DNA of 49,875 bases from JAHBNG01 sp039028975 (GTDB lineage: Bacteria > Chloroflexota > Anaerolineae > Caldilineales > Caldilineaceae): assembly GCA_039028975.1 (NCBI GenBank), contig JBCCHB010000128.1, positions 1 to 49,875 on the forward strand, in the 5' to 3' direction. Below are positions 9,547 to 17,364 of this stretch, one piece after another. The first letter of the stretch is position 1, and each line of letters begins with the position of its first letter. Under the pieces are notes generated by a model that did not search any database, was not told the origin of the DNA, and saw only the letters and a list, made by a program, of their open reading frames with translations. The position numbers were made by a program, and so were the translations under genes.

Positions 9547-10157
9547 TACGCCCACCTATTCTTTTGAAATGCGTATATGCTTTTTGCGCATTCAGAAATG
9601 CCTTGCAAAATAAGAAAGAATGCACCCAGGGGCATGGCTGTACGTGCGGGAGCAAGTGGTGCCATCCATGCTGTATCCATAGTGCGCTCCCAACTTATCC
9701 ACGCATCGTAGGTATAGTCAAACGAGATATAAAGAAACATAATCATGCCAGGGAAAAAGAAGAGCAAATATAAAATTAAATCTACCGTAGCTTGGGTTTT
9801 GGGTTGCCAATTACGGTATATAAAATCGGCCCTAATGTGAATACCGCGCATAAGGCCATAGCCAGCGCCCAACATAAACATGGCACCGATGGTCATGCGG
9901 CTAACATCGTATGCCCATACCGTTGGTGCGACAAACAATTTACGGGCAACAACCTCATAAACCATAGCAATCGCCGCAGGGATAAGCAACAAACACGTTA
10001 TTCTACCTACTTGCGTGTTGAGTATATCAATACTATAAATCGTTTTTTGCATCCATGGACTCATATCGTCAGGCAAATTATGAATATCTAATAATTTGCG
10101 CTCCGCGATCATCTCGTCCGAGATGTCTAAATCCTCTATGACTACTTCATCAGACAC
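9546..10157 (-). CDS. dctQ: TRAP transporter small permease (DctQ)
   Basis: 203 residues with four predicted membrane segments, as expected for the small TRAP permease that bridges the binding protein and DctM. GLMRGIHIRADFIYRNW matches the conserved G-x-H-x-R-x-D region. An acidic N-terminal extension of about 45 residues (SDEVVIEDLDISDEMIAERK) precedes the first membrane helix and is longer than usual. The start is GTG with AAGGAAC upstream. It follows dctP after a 117-bp gap with hairpins and runs directly into dctM. Confidence 0.9.
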   Translation of the reverse strand: MSDEVVIEDLDISDEMIAERKLLDIHNLPDDMSPWMQKTIYSIDILNTQVGRITCLLLIPAAIAMVYEVVARKLFVAPTVWAYDVSRMTIGAMFMLGAGYGLMRGIHIRADFIYRNWQPKTQATVDLILYLLFFFPGMIMFLYISFDYTYDAWISWERTMDTAWMAPLAPARTAMPLGAFFLILQGISECAKSIYAFQKNRWA

Positions 10158-10180
10158 GTTTTTGTTCCTTTAATAAAATA

Positions 10181-10266
10181 GGTGTGATGGCGAAGGCCTC
10201 GTAAAAACGCGCCCTGGTCATCACACCAGAATAAACTACAGCCTCCCTAGTACATAACCAGGGGCT
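10181..10266 (-). promoter_or_regulatory. Hairpin pair between dctP and dctQ (likely expression-balancing element)
   Basis: ggtgtgatg (10181-10189) pairs with catcacacc (10219-10227). A second weaker hairpin runs from CAGCC at 10238 to GGGGCTG at 10266. Stem-loops after the binding-protein gene commonly leave that protein in excess over the permeases; that role here is inference. Confidence 0.5.
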
Positions 10267-10274
10267 GCATATTG

Positions 10275-11432
10275 TTATTCTCCTAAAGAATCAGCGAAAG
10301 CTTTTCCAAGTGATGCGTTTGATGTCTGTGCACCTGCCCAGAAAGGCACCGCAATCTCAGCAAAATCTCTTTGAGATTGCCACACTTCAGCAAAGAATTC
10401 ATTTTCTTCAGCATTCGTCTCTAATGAAGCACGTGCGGCATTCATATATTCTGTGAAGTAATCTGCAGGTGTGTCGTGCAAAATAACGCCGTGGTTTTCG
10501 GTTAGATCTTTCAAGGCTTTACCATTTTCTATAATACGATAGCTCATTGCTTTAGATAGAGATGCATTAGCAGCAACTTCAATCGCTTTTTGCTCTCTAG
10601 GTGTTAAGCTGTTCCATACATCACCATTCAGGTAAAGGTCAGCATTCACAACCACTTGGTGTAAGCCCTGTAAGTAATAGTGCTTAAGCACTTTTTGGAA
10701 ACCAAAAACACTGTCCGGTTTTGGACAGCACCACTCAGCAGCATCGATTGTGCCTGATTCAAGCGCAGGCAAAATATCACCACCGCCCATAGCAACAGCA
10801 GCAACGCCAATGTCGTTGTAGGTTTGCCCAGGAATGCCAGGAGGGGTGCGGAAGCGGTATTTGCGGAAATCATCCATAGATTCAATAGGCTCGCTAAACC
10901 AACCTAAAGCTTCTGGCCCAACAGGTTGCAGCATAAAGCCTTTCACATTTACGCCCATTTCGTCCCATAGCTGGTCATACAGCTCTTTGCCACCGCCATA
11001 TTGGAACCATGATAAAAAGGCAATATTATCAATACCAACGCCTGCACCAGCGACAGGTGAACCAAATAACATTGCAGCGGGGTGTTTACCCGACCAGTAG
11101 TGAGTCCAAGCAAAGCCACCATCAATTAAGCCTTTATCAACGGCGTCTAATGTTTCATCAACACCAACAACAGAGCCAGCAGGTAAAATTTCAAACTCCA
11201 AACTGCCACCAGTTAACGCTGTAACATCGGCCGCAAAATCGTTAAGCATAAACACTTCATCGGCTGTTGCAGGTAACACAGATTGTATCTGTAAAACTTT
11301 AGCCTCTACAGCAACATTTTCAGCTTCGCTCACCTCCACTGATGCTGGTTGCACCTCACAGGCGGTCAGTGCAAAGGCAATAGCTGCAACAGCTATAATT
11401 CCTAAGATCGAATTTAAGCTTTTTCTAGACAT
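10275..11432 (-). CDS. dctP: TRAP transporter solute-binding lipoprotein (DctP/TakP type)
   Basis: 385 residues. The N-terminus is a lipoprotein signal (MSRKSLNSILGIIAVAAIAFALTAC cut before Cys25), so it is membrane-tethered outside the cytoplasm. The chain fits the TRAP binding-protein branch annotated for mannitol/chloroaromatic compounds or 2-oxo acids: KYRFRTPPGIPGQTYNDIGV, GGGDILPALESGTIDAAEW, and KVLKHYYLQGLHQ. In TakP-like proteins the arginine of the RTPP region contacts a carboxylate, so an organic acid ligand is plausible. TAGGAGA precedes the ATG. First gene of the operon. Its composition and closest apparent family suggest transfer from Proteobacteria. Confidence 0.92.
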   Translation of the reverse strand: MSRKSLNSILGIIAVAAIAFALTACEVQPASVEVSEAENVAVEAKVLQIQSVLPATADEVFMLNDFAADVTALTGGSLEFEILPAGSVVGVDETLDAVDKGLIDGGFAWTHYWSGKHPAAMLFGSPVAGAGVGIDNIAFLSWFQYGGGKELYDQLWDEMGVNVKGFMLQPVGPEALGWFSEPIESMDDFRKYRFRTPPGIPGQTYNDIGVAAVAMGGGDILPALESGTIDAAEWCCPKPDSVFGFQKVLKHYYLQGLHQVVVNADLYLNGDVWNSLTPREQKAIEVAANASLSKAMSYRIIENGKALKDLTENHGVILHDTPADYFTEYMNAARASLETNAEENEFFAEVWQSQRDFAEIAVPFWAGAQTSNASLGKAFADSLGE

Positions 11433-11898
11433 TAATATTCTCCTATAACGTTAGTCATGCATACTTCTTAAATATAGTTTAGGTATATACGTTATTATGG
11501 GGGTGGCTAATAGAGCAATAGAACATTGAACAAACGTGTGTTGGGCCATCTTGCCTTGGCTAGCGCAGGATAACGGCCAACGCCATGTTCACCGTCCACT
11601 CTTCACTTTTTTGTTAGGTAATAATGAACCTATGGGGGGGAGGGGCCGCCGATTTAGATATGGGTAAATTAGTTAGAATCAACAATGGGAGCGATTACAG
11701 GGCAATGTAACCTACGCCACTGTACCAGACGCTTATCAGATTGGGCAAATTGAAGATAAGATGAGGGTGCATTTAAGTTTGGGGACACAAAGATGAGGAA
11801 CGATGATCTGGCACAGTTGTTTAAAGAGTCAATGGTGATGTGGTAAGCCAATAAGTGGACAAAGCCATAATGTGCCTACCACACCCCTATTAGGTCCC
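11433..11898. other. Intergenic region with no supportable gene
   Basis: It contains a G-run near 11634-11647 and a stretch GGGTGCATTTAAGTTTGG (near 11766) nearly repeated at about 3856 as GGGTGCATTTTAGTTTGG. This may be an old repeat end. The operon promoter for dctP should lie near 11440-11500, but I see no convincing pair of boxes. Confidence 0.4.
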
Positions 11899-14232
11899 TT
11901 ACTCGCTATAAATTTGCGCTCGCACAGATTCAATATATGTCAGTATTTCGTCCGCCTTTTCGGGCGTTGGCTCCTGCCAGAAGGGGATAAAACCGTTGAA
12001 GTAAGCGGCTAGTGCTAGGGATGGTTGGGTGTTGGCCCCATAGAGTTGGGTGACGTACTCCGCGTTTTCGATCATCTCCCAGCCTTGCTGTAGAACGTCA
12101 TGATACTGGCTCTGATCAACTCCCATATGGCTGGCTATGCGACCAAGGGCATCGAAATTGGACTGCTGCGATTCGACGCTGCCAAGATAGGCGAGGAAGG
12201 CACGCGCTTCTTCTGGGTTCGACGCCTTAGCAGGAATAAATGCACCATATAGGGGAACTAGCTCACCCAACGGTTGTTCCGGATCGATGATAGGGAAACG
12301 GAAGAAGCCAAGTTGGTCTGCTTGATCGGCTGGATAGAATTGATAGAGCCAAGTACCGTGGGCATACATAGCGGCTTCCCCCGAGGCAAATTCTGTCATG
12401 GCCGCGCTATAGTTATTTCCGGCTGACTCTTCGGAAAAACATTTATGCTCAAAGAGTTGAAGCCAGTATGTAAACACCTCGCGGACCCGAGGGTCATCGT
12501 AGCGCTCTTGACCGCGCATGAGGCGATCATGAAAATCTGGCCCGTTTAGGCGCATATTGATATGGGAAAACCAGAAACCGATGGGCGGCGGCCATTGGCT
12601 GGCGGTAATCGTCATGGGTGTAACGCCATGGTTGTTGAGGGCATCACACGCAGTCAGTAGTTCATCCCAAGTCTCCGGCACAGAGACCCCTGCATCCACA
12701 AAGATGTCTTGGCGGTAGAAGATACCGTTAAACTGGATGGCCTGGGGGACAAAGTATTGCTTGCCATCAAAGGTAACCATCTCCTTTAAAGTGGTGGGGA
12801 AGGCCTCATCCCAACCCTCTTCGGCCCACAGCTCGCTGATATCCGCAATAAGGCCCTGGTCTACATATTCGCGCATGACGCCAACGATATTGCCACTGAC
12901 TACGTCGGGTGGATTTTCGCTGGTCACGTCGGCCACTATATTGGTATTGGCTGGGCTTCCGTAGTTGTCGGCACCTGCCCACTGAACCGCTAAGTCGGGA
13001 TTCTCTGCTTCATATGCGCGCCAGTTCTGCTTGTCCCAGCTACGGGCTTGGTTGCCACCCCAATAGGCAACGTAATTCAGTTGGCGTGCTTTCTTGGCCA
13101 TCTCTGTATCTTGTATAGCGTGCGGCAGATTGGTCAGTTCGGCATTGGATTTCAGCAGATAGATGCCTGAGCCAATCTCCCAGCCAAAGAATTCGGTATA
13201 GAGTCGGAGCTCATCTTCATGTTGAGCCAGCGCGTAGTGGCCAAAACCCAACGCATTTGGTATAAGGTTTCCATCCATAATAGGTCCATTAGCGGTTTTA
13301 TGCCACGTTATGCCGTCGTCACTGACGGCCATTCCAAGTTTTGGACCAAGCCCAGCACCAAGTGATTTATAGACCATGAGCCATCCGCTAGTGGTATTCA
13401 CCATGCGTCCCATGTAGGCAGAGCCATCGTCCCAGCCATCTAAGTCCGGTACGATGACCGGATCACTCTCAGCAAAGGGCGCGATACTGGTCAACGGGTC
13501 GTTGTACTTGGCCCACTGAATGCCATCTTCACTGGTCGCAATGCCAATGCGCATAAAGCCGCGGCGATCAGCACCCGTATAGCTCATCACATAGCGCTCT
13601 TCCGAATCGTGCTCCGTACGTACTACGCTGGCTTGGGAGACTTGACCGCCATCCCACTCCTCCGCGCTCCCTTTGCTCAGCACCAGCTCTGCATCCACCG
13701 TCCATGGACCCTCTGGGCTAGGGGCGGTCGCGCGACCAATGTCCCCGCGCCCCAATGATGGGCTGGGTGAGAGCCACGTGTGGAAATAGAGAACCCACGT
13801 GCCGTCATCTTCGACAAGGGCACCGGTGACCACGGCTGCAATGCCAGCAGATTCAACATCTGCGGATCGAAGAATGGGGCCATCAGTTACGTCCGTCCAA
13901 TCGATGCCATCAGGGGACGTAGCATAGCCAATCTCAACAGGACCAGGAAAGCCGCCAAAGACATTGCGGAACATATGATACTGACCATCATGAAAAATAA
14001 TCGCACCTGGATCGGTGCGGAAGGAACCCCAATCGATACCCTCATCAGCCTGAGAGAGCAGCCAAGCATCGCTATGAAGCGTAAAAAGAGAGCTTGCATC
14101 ACTCTTTTCAGTAGCAGATAAACCCATGGATGCGTCTGAGGGAAGAGGCTGAAGCTGGCAGGCGCTCAGTAGCATTAGGCAAAAGGTGGCGACAAGAACA
14201 GGAAATATGAGACGTTTTGGTTTGAGATACAA
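11899..14232 (-). CDS. Fusion lipoprotein: glycosidase-like beta-propeller plus ABC solute-binding (SBP_bac_1) domain
   Basis: 777 residues in one uninterrupted frame. Residues 1-25 are a lipoprotein signal (lipobox LLSAC, Cys25). About 50-370 is a five-bladed-propeller module like GH43/GH32/GH130 proteins: D74 in RTDPGAIIFHDGQYHMFRN, and three blade motifs SPDGIDW (106-112), SEDGIQW (234-240), SDDGITW (304-310). About 384-777 is a family 1 sugar-binding domain (LNYVAYWGGN start, FNGIFYRQDIFVDAGVSVPE, GEAAMYAHGTWLYQF, PAKASNPEEARAFLAYL). No second signal peptide lies at the junction. No permease is adjacent, so it must use a transporter encoded elsewhere or act as a sensor. It is divergent from the MocR regulator. 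Confidence 0.85.
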   Translation of the reverse strand: MYLKPKRLIFPVLVATFCLMLLSACQLQPLPSDASMGLSATEKSDASSLFTLHSDAWLLSQADEGIDWGSFRTDPGAIIFHDGQYHMFRNVFGGFPGPVEIGYATSPDGIDWTDVTDGPILRSADVESAGIAAVVTGALVEDDGTWVLYFHTWLSPSPSLGRGDIGRATAPSPEGPWTVDAELVLSKGSAEEWDGGQVSQASVVRTEHDSEERYVMSYTGADRRGFMRIGIATSEDGIQWAKYNDPLTSIAPFAESDPVIVPDLDGWDDGSAYMGRMVNTTSGWLMVYKSLGAGLGPKLGMAVSDDGITWHKTANGPIMDGNLIPNALGFGHYALAQHEDELRLYTEFFGWEIGSGIYLLKSNAELTNLPHAIQDTEMAKKARQLNYVAYWGGNQARSWDKQNWRAYEAENPDLAVQWAGADNYGSPANTNIVADVTSENPPDVVSGNIVGVMREYVDQGLIADISELWAEEGWDEAFPTTLKEMVTFDGKQYFVPQAIQFNGIFYRQDIFVDAGVSVPETWDELLTACDALNNHGVTPMTITASQWPPPIGFWFSHINMRLNGPDFHDRLMRGQERYDDPRVREVFTYWLQLFEHKCFSEESAGNNYSAAMTEFASGEAAMYAHGTWLYQFYPADQADQLGFFRFPIIDPEQPLGELVPLYGAFIPAKASNPEEARAFLAYLGSVESQQSNFDALGRIASHMGVDQSQYHDVLQQGWEMIENAEYVTQLYGANTQPSLALAAYFNGFIPFWQEPTPEKADEILTYIESVRAQIYSE

Positions 14233-14300
14233 GGCATTCTCCTTTAATGTTTACCATCTGTAGGACTAAATTGATTATGCTCATTGCTCAGCATACTGGT

Positions 14301-14363
14301 AAAATGGGTTAGGTACAAGACCCATTTTCCCGATTCTCATAGACCCAATTCTCACCGATTCTT
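14301..14363. promoter_or_regulatory. Candidate MocR operator: inverted repeat overlapping two direct repeats
   Basis: aaaatgggt (14301-14309) and acccatttt (14320-14328) form a 9-bp inverted repeat. Two adjacent direct repeats beginning AGACCCA (14318 and 14341) share CCGATTCT after a one-base offset. MocR regulators such as PdxR and GabR typically bind direct repeats in divergent promoters; this is exactly such a region. Confidence 0.5.
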
Positions 14364-14459
14364 GATATCTTCTGGTGGTCTCAATAAATCAACACCACCG
14401 CTTAAGAGAAAAACTGTTACCTCATACCGTTCTTTTATGCAGCGTCTGAGCATCTCTTT

Positions 14460-16025
14460 ATGAGCACACCAACTCTTCCACTTCTTAATCTGGACAGAAG
14501 AAAACCGATGCCACTTTATTGGCAGATCTATAACGAACTGCGCCAAGCCATCCTTACTCGGCGGCTAAACGCGGGAATGCGTCTACCTTCTTCCCGGGAA
14601 ATGGCCTCTACGCTGGGAATCTCTCGCAACACAGTGAAAGATGCGTACGAACAGCTCATTGCTGAGGGGTACCTACATGCAGGGATTGGTTCAGGTACTT
14701 ATGTTACGCGTTATCTGCCCGATGAGTTACTCAGTGCCCGCGGCAATGAACCAATTCGGTTGGATGCAGTGGACTATAGCCCAACAGCGATCGGCTTATC
14801 TACTGACCATGCGTCACAGAGTACGCAACGAATGGCCTCAGGACTTGGTGAGGCCCTGCGTCCAATTGGCAGCCATATGAGGCACTTAGCACAAGCAGAA
14901 AACCTATCGCCGTTTGCCATCAGCAAGCCTGCCCTTGATGCCTTTCCGTTCGACGTTTGGAGACGCATCGCAACTTCGGTCCATAAGCAGATGACATCAC
15001 GGCACCTCGATTTGCGTCAGGACCCGATGGGATACCTCCCTTTACGAGAGGCTATCGCCAGCCACTTGAGGGCAGTACGAGGAATGCGCTGCACGGCAGA
15101 GCAGATCATGATCCTCTCTGGCTCACAAAAGGGGCTGTATATCACAGCAAGGGCCTTGATAAGTCGGAAAGCTGGCGTGTGGCTGGAAGAACCAGGTTAT
15201 GGCGGCACCCATGGCGTCGCACAGATTTTACAGAGTGCTCTATCCCTGGTACCTGTGGATGCACGGGGACTGGACGTGGAAATGGGGATAGCTCTGAATG
15301 ACGCTGCGGATGTAGCCTTCGTTACACCCTCCCATCATTTTCCATTAGGATATACCATGAGTTTGTTGCGGCGGCTTCAGCTATTGCACTGGGCAGAAGA
15401 AGCAGGCAGTTGGATAGTGGAGGATGATTACGATAGCGAGTTTCGATATAGTGGGCATCCTTTGGCTGCCCTTCAGGGGTTAGATATCAATGATCGAGTG
15501 ATTTACCTCGGTACTTTTAGCAAGGTTCTCTTCCCTGCTCTGCGGCTGGGTTATGCCGTGTTGCCATCCGATCTGATTGATGTATTTCTTGGTACCAAAG
15601 CCCTTATTGATCGACACCCACCCATTGCACCCCAGATGATGGTTACCGAATTTATGGAACAAGGCCACTTCACCCGGCATTTACGGCGTATGCTGGGGCT
15701 ATATTCTGAACGACGGGACGCTTTAGTTCGCTCTGTAGAGAAGGAACTGGCCGGTGCGTTGACCCTTGGCCCATCGGATTGTGGCATGCATGTGGTTGGT
15801 TGGTTAGCCCCCGAACTAGATGAGGAGGCCGTCATCGCACAAGCGTCAACCATAGGCATTCCTATTGATTCGTTATCACGCTATTACCATGGCCAGGATA
15901 AATGTGCTGGGGTCTTGCTAGGGTTTACCAGTGCGACACCCGATGCACTTCAAGAAGGAATTACTGAACTAGCGAAGGTGGTGGATATAGTCCGCCAGAA
16001 CAGAATTGCCCCGACTCGTGCCTAA
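14460..16025 (+). CDS. MocR-subfamily GntR regulator with aminotransferase-like effector domain
   Basis: 521 residues. A GntR winged helix covers about 18-82 (PLYWQIYNELRQAILTRRL, LPSSREMASTLGISRNTVKD, GYLHAGIGSGTYV). A linker leads to a fold-type I aminotransferase domain at about 125-505 with the PLP aldimine lysine at K355 (GTFSKVLFPALRLGY) and DDYDSEFRYSG. MocR proteins bind PLP and sense amino compounds or PLP itself; the ligand is unknown. It is divergent from the propeller-SBP lipoprotein, its most likely target. The ribosome site is weak. It reads toward lacI with 133 bp between its stop and the lacI start. Confidence 0.92.
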   Translation: MSTPTLPLLNLDRRKPMPLYWQIYNELRQAILTRRLNAGMRLPSSREMASTLGISRNTVKDAYEQLIAEGYLHAGIGSGTYVTRYLPDELLSARGNEPIRLDAVDYSPTAIGLSTDHASQSTQRMASGLGEALRPIGSHMRHLAQAENLSPFAISKPALDAFPFDVWRRIATSVHKQMTSRHLDLRQDPMGYLPLREAIASHLRAVRGMRCTAEQIMILSGSQKGLYITARALISRKAGVWLEEPGYGGTHGVAQILQSALSLVPVDARGLDVEMGIALNDAADVAFVTPSHHFPLGYTMSLLRRLQLLHWAEEAGSWIVEDDYDSEFRYSGHPLAALQGLDINDRVIYLGTFSKVLFPALRLGYAVLPSDLIDVFLGTKALIDRHPPIAPQMMVTEFMEQGHFTRHLRRMLGLYSERRDALVRSVEKELAGALTLGPSDCGMHVVGWLAPELDEEAVIAQASTIGIPIDSLSRYYHGQDKCAGVLLGFTSATPDALQEGITELAKVVDIVRQNRIAPTRA

Positions 16026-16058
16026 TCTACTCTGGATAATTCCAATTGAGTTTTCTTC

Positions 16059-16108
16059 TTGACATAGAATCGATTTTCCACTATGATTCGTCCATAGAAA
16101 TCGATTTC
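16059..16108 (+). promoter_or_regulatory. lacI-type promoter with two operators (autoregulation)
   Basis: TTGACA (16059-16064), a 17-base spacer and TATGAT (16082-16087) form a near-consensus sigma70 promoter. GAATCGATTTTC (16067-16078) sits in the spacer and the perfect palindrome GAAATCGATTTC (16097-16108) lies at the expected transcription start. LacI-family operators are palindromes with a central CG, so repression of its own gene is likely. Confidence 0.8.
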
Positions 16109-16158
16109 CGTTTTTGATGTATCGGAAAGCTGATTTCTCCACAATCGTGAGGAATCGC

Positions 16159-17172
16159 ATGGCTGTAACCATTCAGGACATTGCCAAACACCTTCGTCTA
16201 GCACCGTCCACTGTCTCAAAAGCTTTAAATGACTACCCCCATATTGCCACCAAAACTAGAGAGCGCGTGACCAGCGCTGCACGAGAATTAGGATACGTTC
16301 CCAGCGCTGCAGCACGAGATTTGCGTCGTCGTAAGACAGACCGCATTGGCTTTTTGTACGGTTTCGCCTCTGAGGATATTGGAGAGTATGCATCTCGGCT
16401 GATTCATGGGGCGGTAAGTGCGGCAGAGCGATTCGGTCATAATGTTTTGCTTTACCCCTTAAGCGGAAATCGACTAGAAAAACTATATCGGATCTGCAAA
16501 ACGGGCGAAGTAGATGGGATGCTCGTCATGGGTGGACAACATATGGCAGAAGAAATTGCGCTTCTGAACCAAGAACAGATCCCATTTGTTGTGTTGAATC
16601 GTCAACCAGAACATTCCCAGGTCTCTTTTGTCGCTGCTGATTACCATCAAGGGGTGATGGAAGCCATACGCCACCTTGTTGAATTGGGGAAAACCCGTAT
16701 CGCCTTTATTGGTCAGCCTGTCTTAGAGAAGCTCCATCGCGACCGGATGGCTAGTTACAAGCAGGCACTTAAAGAGGAAAATTTACTCCCCGATGCCAGC
16801 CTTGTGATGTCAGCTGGGGCTGAACCGGGTGATGGGTATCGAATCATGCAAACGTTGCTTGCTCTTGACCACCCGCCAACAGCCGTTTTGGCCATCCATG
16901 ATCCGCTGGCTATTGAATGCTTACAGGCTGTATTGGATGCCGGTCTGCGAGTGCCTGGTGATGTGGCTATTGTAGGCTCGGACAATCTACGCGGGTCTCA
17001 AGCCACAGCACCGCCGCTGACGACCATCCATCCCCCCTTAGCAGAGATCGGTCGGCAGGCCATGTCAGGTCTGTTGGACCAACTATCAGGTGCAAGCGAT
17101 TTACCTGTTCGCACCATCTTGCCTGTCCAATTTGTAATTCGTCAGTCGACAATCGGGGACGAAGAGATTTAA
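16159..17172 (+). CDS. LacI-family transcriptional regulator
   Basis: 337 residues from the chosen ATG at 16159 (MAVTIQDIAKHL), preceded by GTGAGGA; an upstream TTG at 16114 would add 15 residues without family support. The LacI helix-turn-helix and hinge cover about 1-55 (APSTVSKALNDYPHIATKTR, GYVPSAAARDLR). The periplasmic-binding-protein-like effector domain runs about 60-330 (DGMLVMGGQ, FVVLNRQPE, FIGQP, DVAIVGSDNLRGSQATAPPLTTIHPP). It should bind a sugar or sugar derivative. Its operators occur in its own promoter and before the SnoaL/ABC genes, so it probably represses the cluster to about 23-24 kb. Confidence 0.93.
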   Translation: MAVTIQDIAKHLRLAPSTVSKALNDYPHIATKTRERVTSAARELGYVPSAAARDLRRRKTDRIGFLYGFASEDIGEYASRLIHGAVSAAERFGHNVLLYPLSGNRLEKLYRICKTGEVDGMLVMGGQHMAEEIALLNQEQIPFVVLNRQPEHSQVSFVAADYHQGVMEAIRHLVELGKTRIAFIGQPVLEKLHRDRMASYKQALKEENLLPDASLVMSAGAEPGDGYRIMQTLLALDHPPTAVLAIHDPLAIECLQAVLDAGLRVPGDVAIVGSDNLRGSQATAPPLTTIHPPLAEIGRQAMSGLLDQLSGASDLPVRTILPVQFVIRQSTIGDEEI

Positions 17173-17214
17173 TCTTGGCCTAATCCTAATCAGGGTTTTG
17201 CCTTATACCTTTTC

Positions 17215-17228
17215 AGAAATCGATTTCT
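17215..17228 (+). promoter_or_regulatory. LacI-type operator upstream of the SnoaL/ABC cluster
   Basis: AGAAATCGATTTCT is a perfect 14-bp palindrome sharing the 12-bp core with the operator at 16097-16108. A TTGACA follows at 17241, but its partner -10 box (TATGCA, spacer 15) is poor. The site links the regulator to the downstream genes. Confidence 0.75.
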
Positions 17229-17261
17229 TTTTGATGTAGTTTGACAACCTTGGGGCAGCTC

Positions 17262-17345
17262 TATGCACAGCCCGCTTGAAAAGCGTAGTTTGTTTGCTCT
17301 GATAGAGCTGTGGAAACCTACGGCTTTCAAATCGACCGCAGTATA
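17262..17345 (+). repeat. Family A interspersed hairpin, copy 3
   Basis: Starts TATGCACAGCCCG and ends GACCGCAGTATA. The stem pairs ttgaaaagcgtag with ctacggctttcaa (two mismatches). The inner stem word cgtag/ctacg differs from caggtg/cacctg of copy 1, yet still pairs. The loop has CTGATAGAGC. It lies in the leader between the LacI operator and the first SnoaL gene and so could be transcribed with the cluster. Confidence 0.85.
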
Positions 17346-17364
17346 GCCATGAGATTAAGAGACA

